A stretch of DNA of 5,726 nt. It comes from Candidatus Latescibacterota bacterium. GTDB lineage: Bacteria > Krumholzibacteriota > Krumholzibacteriia > Krumholzibacteriales > WJIX01. Position 1 is the first letter of the stretch; each line of letters starts with the position of its first letter. The notes beneath the pieces are model-generated. The model did no database searches. It had not been told where the DNA came from and worked only from the letters and a program-made list of their open reading frames with translations. The position numbers and the translations under genes were made by a program. Shown in pieces: positions 1 to 5,715 of the stretch. The DNA is taken from contig DAOWMJ010000139.1 in NCBI GenBank assembly GCA_030643145.1, forward strand, positions 1 to 5,726, given 5' to 3'.

Positions 1-78
1 ATTACCAACTTCACGGATACTATTACTTTCCGTAGCATTTTTCAAGAAGCTCCTTACGGTAAATTCGATAATATTTGA
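1..78 (+). CDS. possible C-terminal tail of an upstream gene (partial)
   Basis: Frame 1 is open from the left edge for 25 codons (ITNFTDTITF...YGKFDNI) and ends in TGA at 76-78. The composition is protein-like, but the stretch is too short to identify a family. Frame 2 is also open to a TAA at 89-91. On the minus strand a short frame could start at ATG 38-36 and run off the edge, with an AAGGAG-like site at 55-50. The assignment is therefore weak. If frame 1 is real, this would be the only conventional TGA stop in the window. The rest of the stretch up to 173 holds only promoter-like and leader sequence. Confidence 0.25.
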   Translation: MTNFTDTITFRSIFQEAPYGKFDNI

Positions 79-103
79 AAAGTGGAAGTAAAATGATTAT
101 TCT
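75..103 (+). promoter_or_regulatory. putative sigma-70-type promoter for the thioredoxin-like lipoprotein gene
   Basis: TTGAAA (75-80) and TATTCT (98-103) are separated by exactly 17 bases. The -35 matches the consensus at five of six positions. The -10 matches at four, including the important second A and last T. Transcription would begin near 110, leaving a leader of about 65 nt before the GTG start at 174. The -35 overlaps the end of the possible upstream frame. This rests on pattern only, in AT-rich DNA where such matches occur by chance. Confidence 0.4.
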
Positions 104-173
104 TTTCACAATAAATTATGGATTAAATATGGGAAGATAGAACGGTACTGTTTGTTATGGAAAGGGAGTTATT

Positions 174-665
174 GTGGAAAATATCAAGAAGATTATCCTA
201 GCCGGAAGCATCATTTTTATATTAACCGGCTGCGAGAAAGCCGGGTCTTCCGATGGCTGGCTTTCAATTGAAGAGGGATTAGCCCTTGCTGAAAAAGAAA
301 ACAAGACTGTGGTAATAGATTTTTACACTTCTTGGTGTAAATGGTGTAAGGTAATGGAAGAGCGCACCTTTTCAGAGGTTAATGTAGCGAAATACTTACG
401 AAAAAACTATATCTGTATTAGAGTTAACGCGGAGGATAAAAAGAATACATTCAAGTACAGGGATAATGAATACAGTCCCTTTTCTCTGGCCCGGAAGCTT
501 GGAGTCCGGGGATATCCCTCACTGGCATATCTGGAAAGTGACGGGGAACTGATTCAGATTGTGCCGGGATTTATCCCCCCGGAGACTTATATTGAAGTAT
601 TAAAATATTTCCGGGAGGAACATTACAAAAAGAGTATATCCCTGAAGAGCTTTATAGATGCGTAA
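174..665 (+). CDS. thioredoxin-fold lipoprotein (WCKWC)
   Basis: This is a 163-residue protein with a short basic N-terminus (KK at 5-6), a hydrophobic segment at 7-18 and a lipobox L-T-G-C ending at Cys20, so it is probably a lipid-anchored envelope protein facing the periplasm. Residues about 28-145 form a thioredoxin-like domain of the Thioredoxin_7 / DsbD C-terminal type. It shows a beta strand VVIDFY, the redox motif W54-C55-K56-W57-C58-K59, and the cis-proline loop G-Y-P115-S, followed by a strand and D-G turn. The family carries out thiol-disulfide exchange; the specific partner cannot be read here. The GTG start is supported by AAAGGGAG at 161-168, five bases upstream, and by the signal sequence beginning there. 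No dsbD or ccdA neighbour is visible. Both active-site cysteines are ordinary TGT codons, unlike the selenoprotein at 4498-5715. A DsbD-like or cytochrome-maturation role is possible but unproven. Confidence 0.85.
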   Translation: MENIKKIILAGSIIFILTGCEKAGSSDGWLSIEEGLALAEKENKTVVIDFYTSWCKWCKVMEERTFSEVNVAKYLRKNYICIRVNAEDKKNTFKYRDNEYSPFSLARKLGVRGYPSLAYLESDGELIQIVPGFIPPETYIEVLKYFREEHYKKSISLKSFIDA

Positions 666-700
666 AAGCGGCAAAAAGATTCAATTTTTGATCATGTCTG

Positions 701-740
701 AATAGGGATGCTCGGTTTCGTATCAGGTTGCTACCCTATT
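701..740 (+). promoter_or_regulatory. inverted repeat in the phosphofructokinase leader
   Basis: AATAGGG (701-707) pairs perfectly with CCCTATT (734-740). After a 2x2 mismatch, G710-C711 pair with G730-C731, giving a 9-bp interrupted stem around an 18-nt loop. It lies between the lipoprotein stop (665) and the phosphofructokinase ribosome binding site (751). Only a short T run (739-742) follows, so it is at best a weak terminator. It could also be a leader hairpin or an operator. Its role is unknown. Confidence 0.3.
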
Positions 741-750
741 TTGAGTTGTA

Positions 751-757
751 AGGGAGG
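751..757 (+). promoter_or_regulatory. ribosome binding site fixing the phosphofructokinase start
   Basis: AGGGAGG lies 7 bases before ATG 765. It favours this start over the in-frame ATG at 708, which has no comparable site and would add 19 residues not expected in the family. The family's N-terminus starts just before the nucleotide-binding strand (MRIGVLTGGGD). Confidence 0.85.
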
Positions 758-764
758 TTATTTA

Positions 765-1850
765 ATGAGAATTGGCGTATTGACAGGCGGAGGAGATGCC
801 CCGGGGTTAAATCCGGCAATAGCGGGAGTTGTAGAGAGAGCTTCAAAATATGGTTATGAAATTATTGGTCTGAAACGGGGGTGGGAGGCCCTTGTGGCTA
901 AAGATACAGCCCCGTATGTGGTTAAGCTTGGCCCAGAGATTGTCCGTGAGTACAGTCGTCTCGGCGGAAGCAGGCTTCAGTGCAGCAGAACAAATCCGGT
1001 ATCCGAGGGGATAGACCGGACAGAACTGGTAATAGAAAATGTAAAAAAGCTGGGGCTGGATGTAATAATAGCAATAGGGGGAGATGACACGCTGGGCGCC
1101 GGAGCTGTTCTGAATGATAGAGGTGTGCCGATTGTTGGAATCCCGAAGACGATTGACAGGGATCTGGCCGGGACAGAGTATTCTCTGGGCTATGATACGG
1201 CGCTTAATGTTATTTGTGATTCCGCCGAACAGATATCTCATTCCGCCAGATCTCACCAAACTATTTTTTTCCTTGAGGTTATGGGCCGGCACGCGGGTTG
1301 GCTCGCGCTTAGAGGTGGAGAAGCGGCATTTGCCGATGTAATTCTGATACCGGAGTACTCTTTAAAAATTGAGAAACTGGTCTCAATTCTGGAAGAGAAA
1401 CTGGAAAAAAGCAGTAAAATGGGGCTTGATCATATGTACAAGTTGATAGTTGTAGCTGAAGGCGCTCACATAGAGGGTGAGGAGGAAGTCAGGAAAGACG
1501 CCAAAATAGATGAATTCGGTCACTATAGTATCGGTGGAGTAGGAAATTATCTTAAAGGTCTTCTGGAACATAACTTTAAGCACACCAGATATATGGCGCT
1601 CGCCTATTTACAGCGCGGAGCTTCACCCTCGCAAAAGGATAGGCAGATGGGAAGACGTTTCGGGAATAACGCGGTGGAAATGATCAAGAATGGAGATATT
1701 GGATATATGGTGGCTATGCAGAAATCACGTTTAGTTAAGGTGTTTCTCAAAGAGGTAAAAAAATCTCCCAGCCTTGTCGATGTTGACAAGTATTACGACA
1801 GGGAAAGTTTAAATGTAAAGATTGAATGGACTCTTTCGAACAATAACTAG
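765..1850 (+). CDS. pfp: 6-phosphofructokinase, predicted PPi-dependent
   Basis: This 361-residue cytosolic enzyme phosphorylates fructose 6-phosphate to fructose 1,6-bisphosphate in glycolysis. The PPi-dependent form is reversible and can also serve gluconeogenesis. Family motifs appear in order: GGGDAPGLN (8-16), the G-G-S-R70 phosphate-contact region, G105-G106-D107-D108, P127-K128-T-I-D131 with catalytic Asp131, M173-G-R-H-A-G-W, A231-E-G, and Y-L-Q-R284-G with D292-R293. Two residues decide the phosphoryl donor in this family. ATP enzymes such as E. coli PfkA have Gly at both positions (GGDG, PGTID), whereas PPi enzymes have Asp and Lys. Here they are Asp108 and Lys128, which predicts PPi. 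Overall layout and length resemble the group III (mixed ATP/PPi) PFKs. Odd points are Arg132, where Asn or Gly is usual (TIDND/TIDGD), and Ala286 in QRGAS, where Gly is common. It lies 99 bases after the lipoprotein gene and converges with the methyltransferase gene. Confidence 0.93.
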   Translation: MRIGVLTGGGDAPGLNPAIAGVVERASKYGYEIIGLKRGWEALVAKDTAPYVVKLGPEIVREYSRLGGSRLQCSRTNPVSEGIDRTELVIENVKKLGLDVIIAIGGDDTLGAGAVLNDRGVPIVGIPKTIDRDLAGTEYSLGYDTALNVICDSAEQISHSARSHQTIFFLEVMGRHAGWLALRGGEAAFADVILIPEYSLKIEKLVSILEEKLEKSSKMGLDHMYKLIVVAEGAHIEGEEEVRKDAKIDEFGHYSIGGVGNYLKGLLEHNFKHTRYMALAYLQRGASPSQKDRQMGRRFGNNAVEMIKNGDIGYMVAMQKSRLVKVFLKEVKKSPSLVDVDKYYDRESLNVKIEWTLSNNN

Positions 1851-1893
1851 ATTTCTTCTACGGTATTGTAATAGGGGGAGATTCACCCACTCA

Positions 1894-1918
1894 CGGCTGA
1901 ATCGTCAATGCCGGTTTT
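1894..1918 (+). terminator. probable intrinsic terminator after the phosphofructokinase gene
   Basis: CGGCTGA (1894-1900) can pair with TCA (1905-1907) and GCCG (1910-1913) around an ATCG loop, with a 2-nt bulge at 1908-1909. That makes 7 pairs, followed by TTTT at 1915-1918 and further T-rich sequence. It sits in the 66-bp gap between two convergent stops, where a terminator is expected. A competing 6-bp pairing, GATTCA (1880-1885) with TGAATC (1898-1903), overlaps it. No clear T run follows on the minus strand, so termination of the opposing gene is not explained. Confidence 0.4.
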
Positions 1919-3068
1919 ATTCAGTTTTTTTGAAATGGATGACTGTTTCTATATGAAATGTTCCCGGGAAAAGATCAATAAGATAGATGTCGGAAGGAGT
2001 ATAACCTGCTTGAATCAGCCGGGAGGAATCTCTCGCGAGTGTGGGAGGGTCACAGGATATTATTATAAGTTCCTCCGGTTTGTGCCTGACGATTTCTTCG
2101 ATGACCTTCTTTGCCATTCCTGATCTTGGAGGATCCGCGAGGATGAGATTGACTTTACCCATTTTCTTGAATTTTTGCTCTACATTACCCCTTTTAAAAT
2201 TTGTATTCGGGATTTTGTTCAATTTTGCGGCCGCGCGGGCATTTTCACACGCTTTTTCGGCCCCCTCTATCCCGATAATTTGCGTTGTTTTTCCAGCAAG
2301 GGGCAGCGTGAAAAATCCGGCGCCGCAATACAGATCCACTATTTTGTTAATCCTTTTTCGGATTAGAGATAGGACTAACTCAATAAGCTTACTATTAAGA
2401 AGAGTGTTTACCTGGAAGAATGTTTCAGGAGAGATAGGGAACAAATATCCCCCGGCTTCCATAAGTATATCAGGCGGGCTGAAGGTTTCTTTAAGACCCC
2501 AGAAGTGAATCGCCCCGAATTTGTCAATACGAACACGCACTTCGCTATTTGGTTTTAGAGAATCATTGCCGAGCCCGGCGATCATTTCTCTCATGCTTTT
2601 CGGTAAAAGGAGACAGCCACTTTGAGGAAATGGTATAACTTTGTCCGATTCGGCCATAAAAAATCCGGGCCGTCCGGATTCGTCTGTACGGAAAATAGAA
2701 TGATTTCTGTATCCAAAACGTGATGGCGAGGGAATGATATCGTTAATGACGGGTTTAAATTTACCGATTTTTTCAAATGTTTCAAGAACCATACTCTTTT
2801 TGGTTTTAATCTCATCTTCATAGTCAAGGTGAAGAAAATGGCAGCCTCCGCATTTGCCGAAATTGGGGCATTCGGGAGGTCTTCTTATACTTGAAGGTTC
2901 AAGGATTTTTTCTATACGCCCGAAAAGGACCTTTCCCTTCTTTTTCTCAACAGAGAATTCCACCTTGTCTCCGGGGGCAGTGTATGGCAGGAATACGGTT
3001 TTATCCTCATAGAACGCCAGGCCGTATCCACCCTGTATTATCTTTTTAACGGTTGTTACATCTTGCAC
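1917..3068 (-). CDS. RlmD/TrmA-family RNA (uracil-5-)-methyltransferase
   Basis: This 383-residue SAM-dependent enzyme is predicted to methylate C5 of a uridine in 23S rRNA or tRNA. An N-terminal TRAM RNA-binding domain (about 1-57, with GGYGLAF and a basic strand) is followed by iron-sulfur ligands C67, C73 and C76 in C-x5-C-GG-C, with a likely fourth ligand at Cys152. The catalytic domain shows S-P-E-T-F-F-Q-V-N (213-221), the SAM-binding D-L-Y-C-G-A-G-F (245-252), G-I-E-G (266-269), and D312-P-P-R-S-G. It then has the nucleophile Cys339 in S-C-D-P-P-T-L-A-R-D and the general base Glu374 in F-P-G-T-F-H-I-E. All catalytic features are present. The protein is shorter than E. coli RlmD (about 430 residues), mostly in the central region. 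Which uridine is modified cannot be told from sequence alone. The start is GTG. The gene points toward the phosphofructokinase gene and is divergent from the aminotransferase gene. Confidence 0.92.
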   Translation of the reverse strand: MQDVTTVKKIIQGGYGLAFYEDKTVFLPYTAPGDKVEFSVEKKKGKVLFGRIEKILEPSSIRRPPECPNFGKCGGCHFLHLDYEDEIKTKKSMVLETFEKIGKFKPVINDIIPSPSRFGYRNHSIFRTDESGRPGFFMAESDKVIPFPQSGCLLLPKSMREMIAGLGNDSLKPNSEVRVRIDKFGAIHFWGLKETFSPPDILMEAGGYLFPISPETFFQVNTLLNSKLIELVLSLIRKRINKIVDLYCGAGFFTLPLAGKTTQIIGIEGAEKACENARAAAKLNKIPNTNFKRGNVEQKFKKMGKVNLILADPPRSGMAKKVIEEIVRHKPEELIIISCDPPTLARDSSRLIQAGYTPSDIYLIDLFPGTFHIETVIHFKKTE

Positions 3069-3076
3069 TGAAATTA

Positions 3077-3084
3077 CTCCTTTT
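3077..3084 (-). promoter_or_regulatory. ribosome binding site for the methyltransferase GTG start
   Basis: Read on the minus strand, AAAAGGAG lies 8 bases upstream of the GTG at 3068-3066. This supports the non-ATG start, which also gives the expected N-terminus immediately ahead of the TRAM domain. Confidence 0.75.
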
Positions 3085-3197
3085 CAGGCTAAGTGTGACG
3101 ATTTCAGACTTAACCCCGAAGATCTAGGGGAAGTGAACGGTTGCTTTTCATGAAGGATACATTCTGAATCGATAAATTGAAAGCGTAAAAAGTTCTA

Positions 3198-3227
3198 GAG
3201 GTTAATAAGACTTTACCTCCTCTTTTT
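3198..3227 (+). other. hairpin followed by a T tract in the divergent intergenic region
   Basis: GAGGTTAA (3198-3205) and TTTACCTC (3212-3219) pair with one mismatch around a 6-nt loop, and five T's follow at 3223-3227. It resembles a weak terminator, but no plus-strand gene ends nearby. It could be an attenuator for a transcript starting further upstream toward the aminotransferase gene, or chance. Confidence 0.25.
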
Positions 3228-3253
3228 GGAATACTATACTGAACCGGTATATC
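3226..3253 (+). promoter_or_regulatory. putative promoter of the aminotransferase gene
   Basis: TTGGAA (3226-3231) and TATATC (3248-3253) are separated by 16 bases, which would start transcription about 30 nt before ATG 3290. Both boxes are imperfect. The 221-bp divergent gap (3069-3289) must hold promoters for both genes, but I see no convincing minus-strand promoter in it. Confidence 0.3.
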
Positions 3254-3289
3254 ATATGTGCTCTTAATCTTTGGAGGTTGGGGAGATAG

Positions 3290-4405
3290 ATGGAAGTAAA
3301 ATTATTGGATCTTATCCCGCAATATAAAAAAATTAAGGATGAGATTCACCGGGCCGTGGACCAGGTTTTTAGCAGCCAGCAGTTTATTCTAGGTCCTTCC
3401 GTAGCCAGATTTGAAAAAAGTATGGAGAACTATTATGGTGTTGAGCATGTTGTTGGAACCGCTTCGGGGTCGGATGCAATACTTCTTTCTCTTATGGCCA
3501 TGGGTGTAGGGCCCGGTGACGAGGTTATAACCACTCCTTACAGTTTTTTTTCCACGGTAAGTTCAATAGTGAGGGTTGGCGCCACTCCCGTTTTTGCCGA
3601 TATAGATCCTCGAACATTTAATATTGATCCGGACAAGGCGGCTTCAGCTTTCTCAGAACGAACCAAAGCCGTGATTGTTGTTCACCTATTCGGCCAGAGC
3701 GCTGAAATGGATCAGTTTACAGAGATTGCTGCCGAAAGAGGCGTGTTTATTGTTGAAGATGCGTGTCAGTCGATCGGGGCGCTTTATCATGGCAAGAAAT
3801 GTGGAATGTTCGGTGATACCGGGTGTTTTTCCTTTTTCCCTTCAAAGAATCTTGGAGGGCCCGGTGACGGCGGTATGGTTATAACGGATAACAGTGATAT
3901 CGCGGACAGAATCAGAGCCCTCCGTGTGCACGGGGAAGAAGAGAAGTACAAGCACAAGTATATCGGGATTAACAGCAGGCTGGACGCTATTCAGGCGGCT
4001 GTACTGGAAGTTAAGCTTGGATACCTTGAAGAATGGAACAGGGCTAGACGCCAAAACGCTTCACGATACGAAAAGGCCTTTTCCGGTCTGAGAGGGATAA
4101 CCACTCCCTTTATCGAAGAGTATAACGAAAGTACATTTAACCAGTATGTTATTCGTACATCAGAGAGGGATGAAATGCGCGCCTACCTTGCCGATAAAGG
4201 AATAGGTACGGCGATTTACTACCCGGTGCCCCTTCATTGTCAGGAGTGTTTTTGCTTTCTCGGATGGGAAAGGGGAAGATTACCCGAATCGGAAAGAGCG
4301 GCTGATGAAACCCTCGCGCTTCCCATTTATCCTGAACTGGGGGTTCGGAAGCAGGACTATGTTATTGAAACAATTACGGAATTTCTTGATAAAAACTCTC
4401 TTTAG
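3290..4405 (+). CDS. DegT/DnrJ/EryC1/StrS family PLP-dependent aminotransferase
   Basis: This 371-residue, full-length fold-type I PLP enzyme belongs to the sugar aminotransferase family, which usually transaminates a keto nucleotide sugar to an amino sugar for O-antigen, capsule or glycan synthesis. Visible motifs are G-T-A-S-G-S-D-A (56-63) for cofactor phosphate binding, P-Y-S-F-F-S-T (83-89), V-E-D157-A-C-Q160-S, and the Schiff-base Lys186 in S-F-F-P-S-K-N-L-G-G. R-V-H-G (212-215) and I-G-I-N-S-R-L-D-A-I-Q-A-A (225-237) follow, then a C-terminal L-P-I-Y-P-E-L. Because Lys186 is present, it is an aminotransferase rather than one of the lysine-less dehydratase relatives. It is closest in feel to WbpE/FdtB-type enzymes, but the substrate cannot be assigned and no other sugar gene lies in the window. 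Purine-rich GGAGG (3273-3277) and GGGGAG (3280-3285) precede the ATG. Cys317 and Cys322 flank the usual Q-x-C-F motif, a minor oddity. Confidence 0.9.
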   Translation: MEVKLLDLIPQYKKIKDEIHRAVDQVFSSQQFILGPSVARFEKSMENYYGVEHVVGTASGSDAILLSLMAMGVGPGDEVITTPYSFFSTVSSIVRVGATPVFADIDPRTFNIDPDKAASAFSERTKAVIVVHLFGQSAEMDQFTEIAAERGVFIVEDACQSIGALYHGKKCGMFGDTGCFSFFPSKNLGGPGDGGMVITDNSDIADRIRALRVHGEEEKYKHKYIGINSRLDAIQAAVLEVKLGYLEEWNRARRQNASRYEKAFSGLRGITTPFIEEYNESTFNQYVIRTSERDEMRAYLADKGIGTAIYYPVPLHCQECFCFLGWERGRLPESERAADETLALPIYPELGVRKQDYVIETITEFLDKNSL

Positions 4406-4486
4406 AAACTTGTTTATCTCATTGAAGAAGGTAACTGCGCGGCAAGGATTATTCGAAGGCTGTAGTTAGTCATGAACGATTGGGAC

Positions 4487-4491
4487 AGGAG
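4487..4491 (+). promoter_or_regulatory. ribosome binding site fixing the selenoprotein start
   Basis: AGGAG lies 6 bases before ATG 4498. This favours 4498 over the in-frame TTG at 4480, which would place the Shine-Dalgarno sequence inside the gene and lengthen the signal peptide by six polar residues. Confidence 0.75.
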
Positions 4492-4497
4492 ACGGAA

Positions 4498-5715
4498 ATG
4501 ATAAACAGAAGGCATGTTGGAACTGTTGTGTTATTAATGATACTTGTTTTTATGGGGTGTATGGGGGGAAAGGAAAAATCGGATCTTTATATTATGGAAG
4601 AACTTGAGGCAGCTTCATCAATAGAGATTACAGCAAAGAGGATTGAACGGTTAAAGATATTTTTGAATAATCATCCGGAGCATATGTGCAGGGAATTCGC
4701 GTATAAAAAAATTTTTGACACCCTCGCGGAGGATTCAGGACAGCCGGAAAAAGTGATGGCATTCTTTGACGAAGTTATGGGAACAGAAAAAGATCCTGCT
4801 GTGAGAGGAACTCTTTATTTTAAAAAATTCACCTATTTATGGAGCGTTGACAGCACAGAGGCCGTCGATCTTGCCACAAGCCTTCTTGAGAGTGATGAAA
4901 AGGGTTTCCGTCTCTTTGTCTACTTGGGTTTTGATCTCGATTATAGAGGAAGACACGAACTCGCGGGGGAAATGTTTAGAAAGGCAATCGATGTTGGGAA
5001 TGGTTCATTTGAAAAATCTTTCGCCGGAATGCTGTACGGGGAATTTCTCAGCGGGCAGGGGAAAGAAGATCTAGCCCTGGAACTATTAAAAAAGTCAGCG
5101 GATAATGTTTTTGCGGGAAAGCAGATTGGAAAAATACTGTGGGAAAAGGGCGAAAGGAAAAACGCGATAGAAAGCTATATTAATCTTGTCGCGGGGGTTC
5201 CGGGCGAACGCGGCGAAGTAAAATTGGACAGTCTTTACGCGATCGTATATCCGGACAACGCCGGAGAGCTTGATGAGAAGATTCTGGAGAGTAGAATTGG
5301 GCATAAGACATTATTGCACGGAAGCCGATTTGTTGATACTGAGGGAAAATATTATAATCTATCTGATTATAAAGGAAAGAAATTGGTGATAAGCGCCTGG
5401 AGCCCGACCTGACCTCCCTGTATTGCGGAGTTGCCGCAATTGGAGAAACTGAAAAATATGGAGGATGAGCTCGGATTCAAATTATTCCTTATTAACATGA
5501 AGGGATATTTAAATAAGACAAGGGCAATAATAAAAGAAAAGGATGTCACTATTCCGGTCCTACTTGATTGCAAATCTTATTCACGCGGCGTTCTTCATGT
5601 AAATTATACTCCGACAACATTTATCGTTGATAAAGATGGAATTATTCGTTCAAGGCTTGTGGGAAACTGCGAAAACTTTAAGGAAATCGTAGAAGAGGTG
5701 ATCGAAAGGATCTAA
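4498..5715 (+). CDS. probable selenoprotein: lipoprotein with helical repeats and a TlpA/ResA-like thioredoxin domain (UPPC)
   Basis: Read through an in-frame TGA (5410-5412), this is a single 405-residue protein. R4-R5 and a hydrophobic stretch (7-19) lead to F-M-G-C21, a slightly atypical lipobox, so it is probably an envelope lipoprotein. Residues about 30-260 are alpha-helical and TPR-like (for example R-G-R-H-E-L-A-G-E-M-F-R-K-A-I and G-K-E-D-L-A-L-E-L-L-K-K-S). Residues about 275-405 form a TlpA/ResA/AhpC-TSA-type thioredoxin domain: F-V-D-T-E-G-K-Y-Y-N-L-S-D-Y-K-G-K, then L-V-I-S-A-W-S-P-T, then Sec305-P-P-C308, I-A-E-L-P, cis-Pro372 in Y-T-P-T-T-F, and V-D-K-D-G. The TGA takes the place of the first redox cysteine, and the downstream frame stays open and in-family to a TAA. 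The predicted role is thiol-disulfide oxidoreduction with a highly reactive selenol; the substrate is unknown. The 92-bp gap after the aminotransferase gene shows no strong promoter or terminator, so co-transcription is possible. The alternative is a Cys-to-stop mutation; see the SECIS-like hairpin. Confidence 0.83.
5410..5412 (+). other. in-frame TGA, predicted selenocysteine codon (Sec305)
   Basis: The codons run TCC-like context W-S-P-T, TGA, P-P-C-I-A-E-L-P. In TlpA/ResA relatives the same place reads W-x-x-x-C-P-P-C-x-x-E-x-P, so the TGA replaces exactly the attacking cysteine. The base after TGA is C, a context that terminates poorly. No other in-frame TGA occurs in the roughly 1,700 codons of the five genes, which argues against a globally altered genetic code. 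Confidence 0.83.
5413..5445 (+). promoter_or_regulatory. bacterial SECIS-like hairpin immediately after the TGA
   Basis: ATTGCGG (5422-5428) pairs perfectly with CCGCAAT (5434-5440), giving a 7-bp upper stem and the 5-nt loop AGTTG (5429-5433). Below it CTCC (5414-5417) pairs with GGAG (5442-5445), leaving an internal loop of CTGT opposite a single T. The loop begins 16 nt after the TGA and its second base is G. As I recall the published bacterial SECIS model, it asks for a loop of 3-14 nt, a G among its first two bases and a 16-37 nt spacing, so this fits, with the spacing at the lower limit. The element would recruit SelB with Sec-tRNA while also coding for C-I-A-E-L-P-Q-L. Confidence 0.75.

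Noticed and set aside
708..764. Upstream ATG 708 as the phosphofructokinase start.
   Set aside because: It lacks a ribosome binding site and adds 19 residues foreign to the family. ATG 765 has AGGGAGG at 7 bases and gives the canonical N-terminus.
843..1292. Antisense open frame across the phosphofructokinase gene, and similar overlapping frames inside the methyltransferase, aminotransferase and selenoprotein genes.
   Set aside because: They lie wholly within genes carrying clear family motifs, show no recognisable domains, and look like by-products of codon composition.
1880..1903. GATTCA/TGAATC inverted repeat as the main terminator of the convergent pair.
   Set aside because: It has six weak pairs around a 12-nt loop and no T run directly after it. 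The overlapping hairpin at 1894-1913 followed by TTTT is a better candidate.
3114..3130. CCCC/GGGG inverted repeat as a terminator.
   Set aside because: Only four pairs around a 9-nt loop, with no T run on either strand and no gene end nearby.
4480..4497. TTG 4480 as the start of the selenoprotein gene.
   Set aside because: ATG 4498 has AGGAG six bases upstream and yields a compact lipoprotein signal peptide.
5410..5412. Simple nonsense mutation or pseudogene at the TGA.
   Set aside because: A single TGT/TGC to TGA change or sequencing error cannot be excluded from one sequence. However, the downstream half is undamaged, the TGA is at the one position where Sec is expected, and a SECIS-like hairpin follows.
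5431..5715. A separate small gene of 94 residues starting at TTG 5431.
   Set aside because: It is in the same frame as the upstream ORF, begins inside the hairpin without a ribosome binding site, and starts in the middle of a thioredoxin fold just after its CxxC motif. One recoded gene explains both parts.
174..5715. A globally altered genetic code in which TGA means Trp or Gly.
   Set aside because: Tryptophan and glycine are encoded by TGG and GGN throughout, and no other gene has an internal in-frame TGA.
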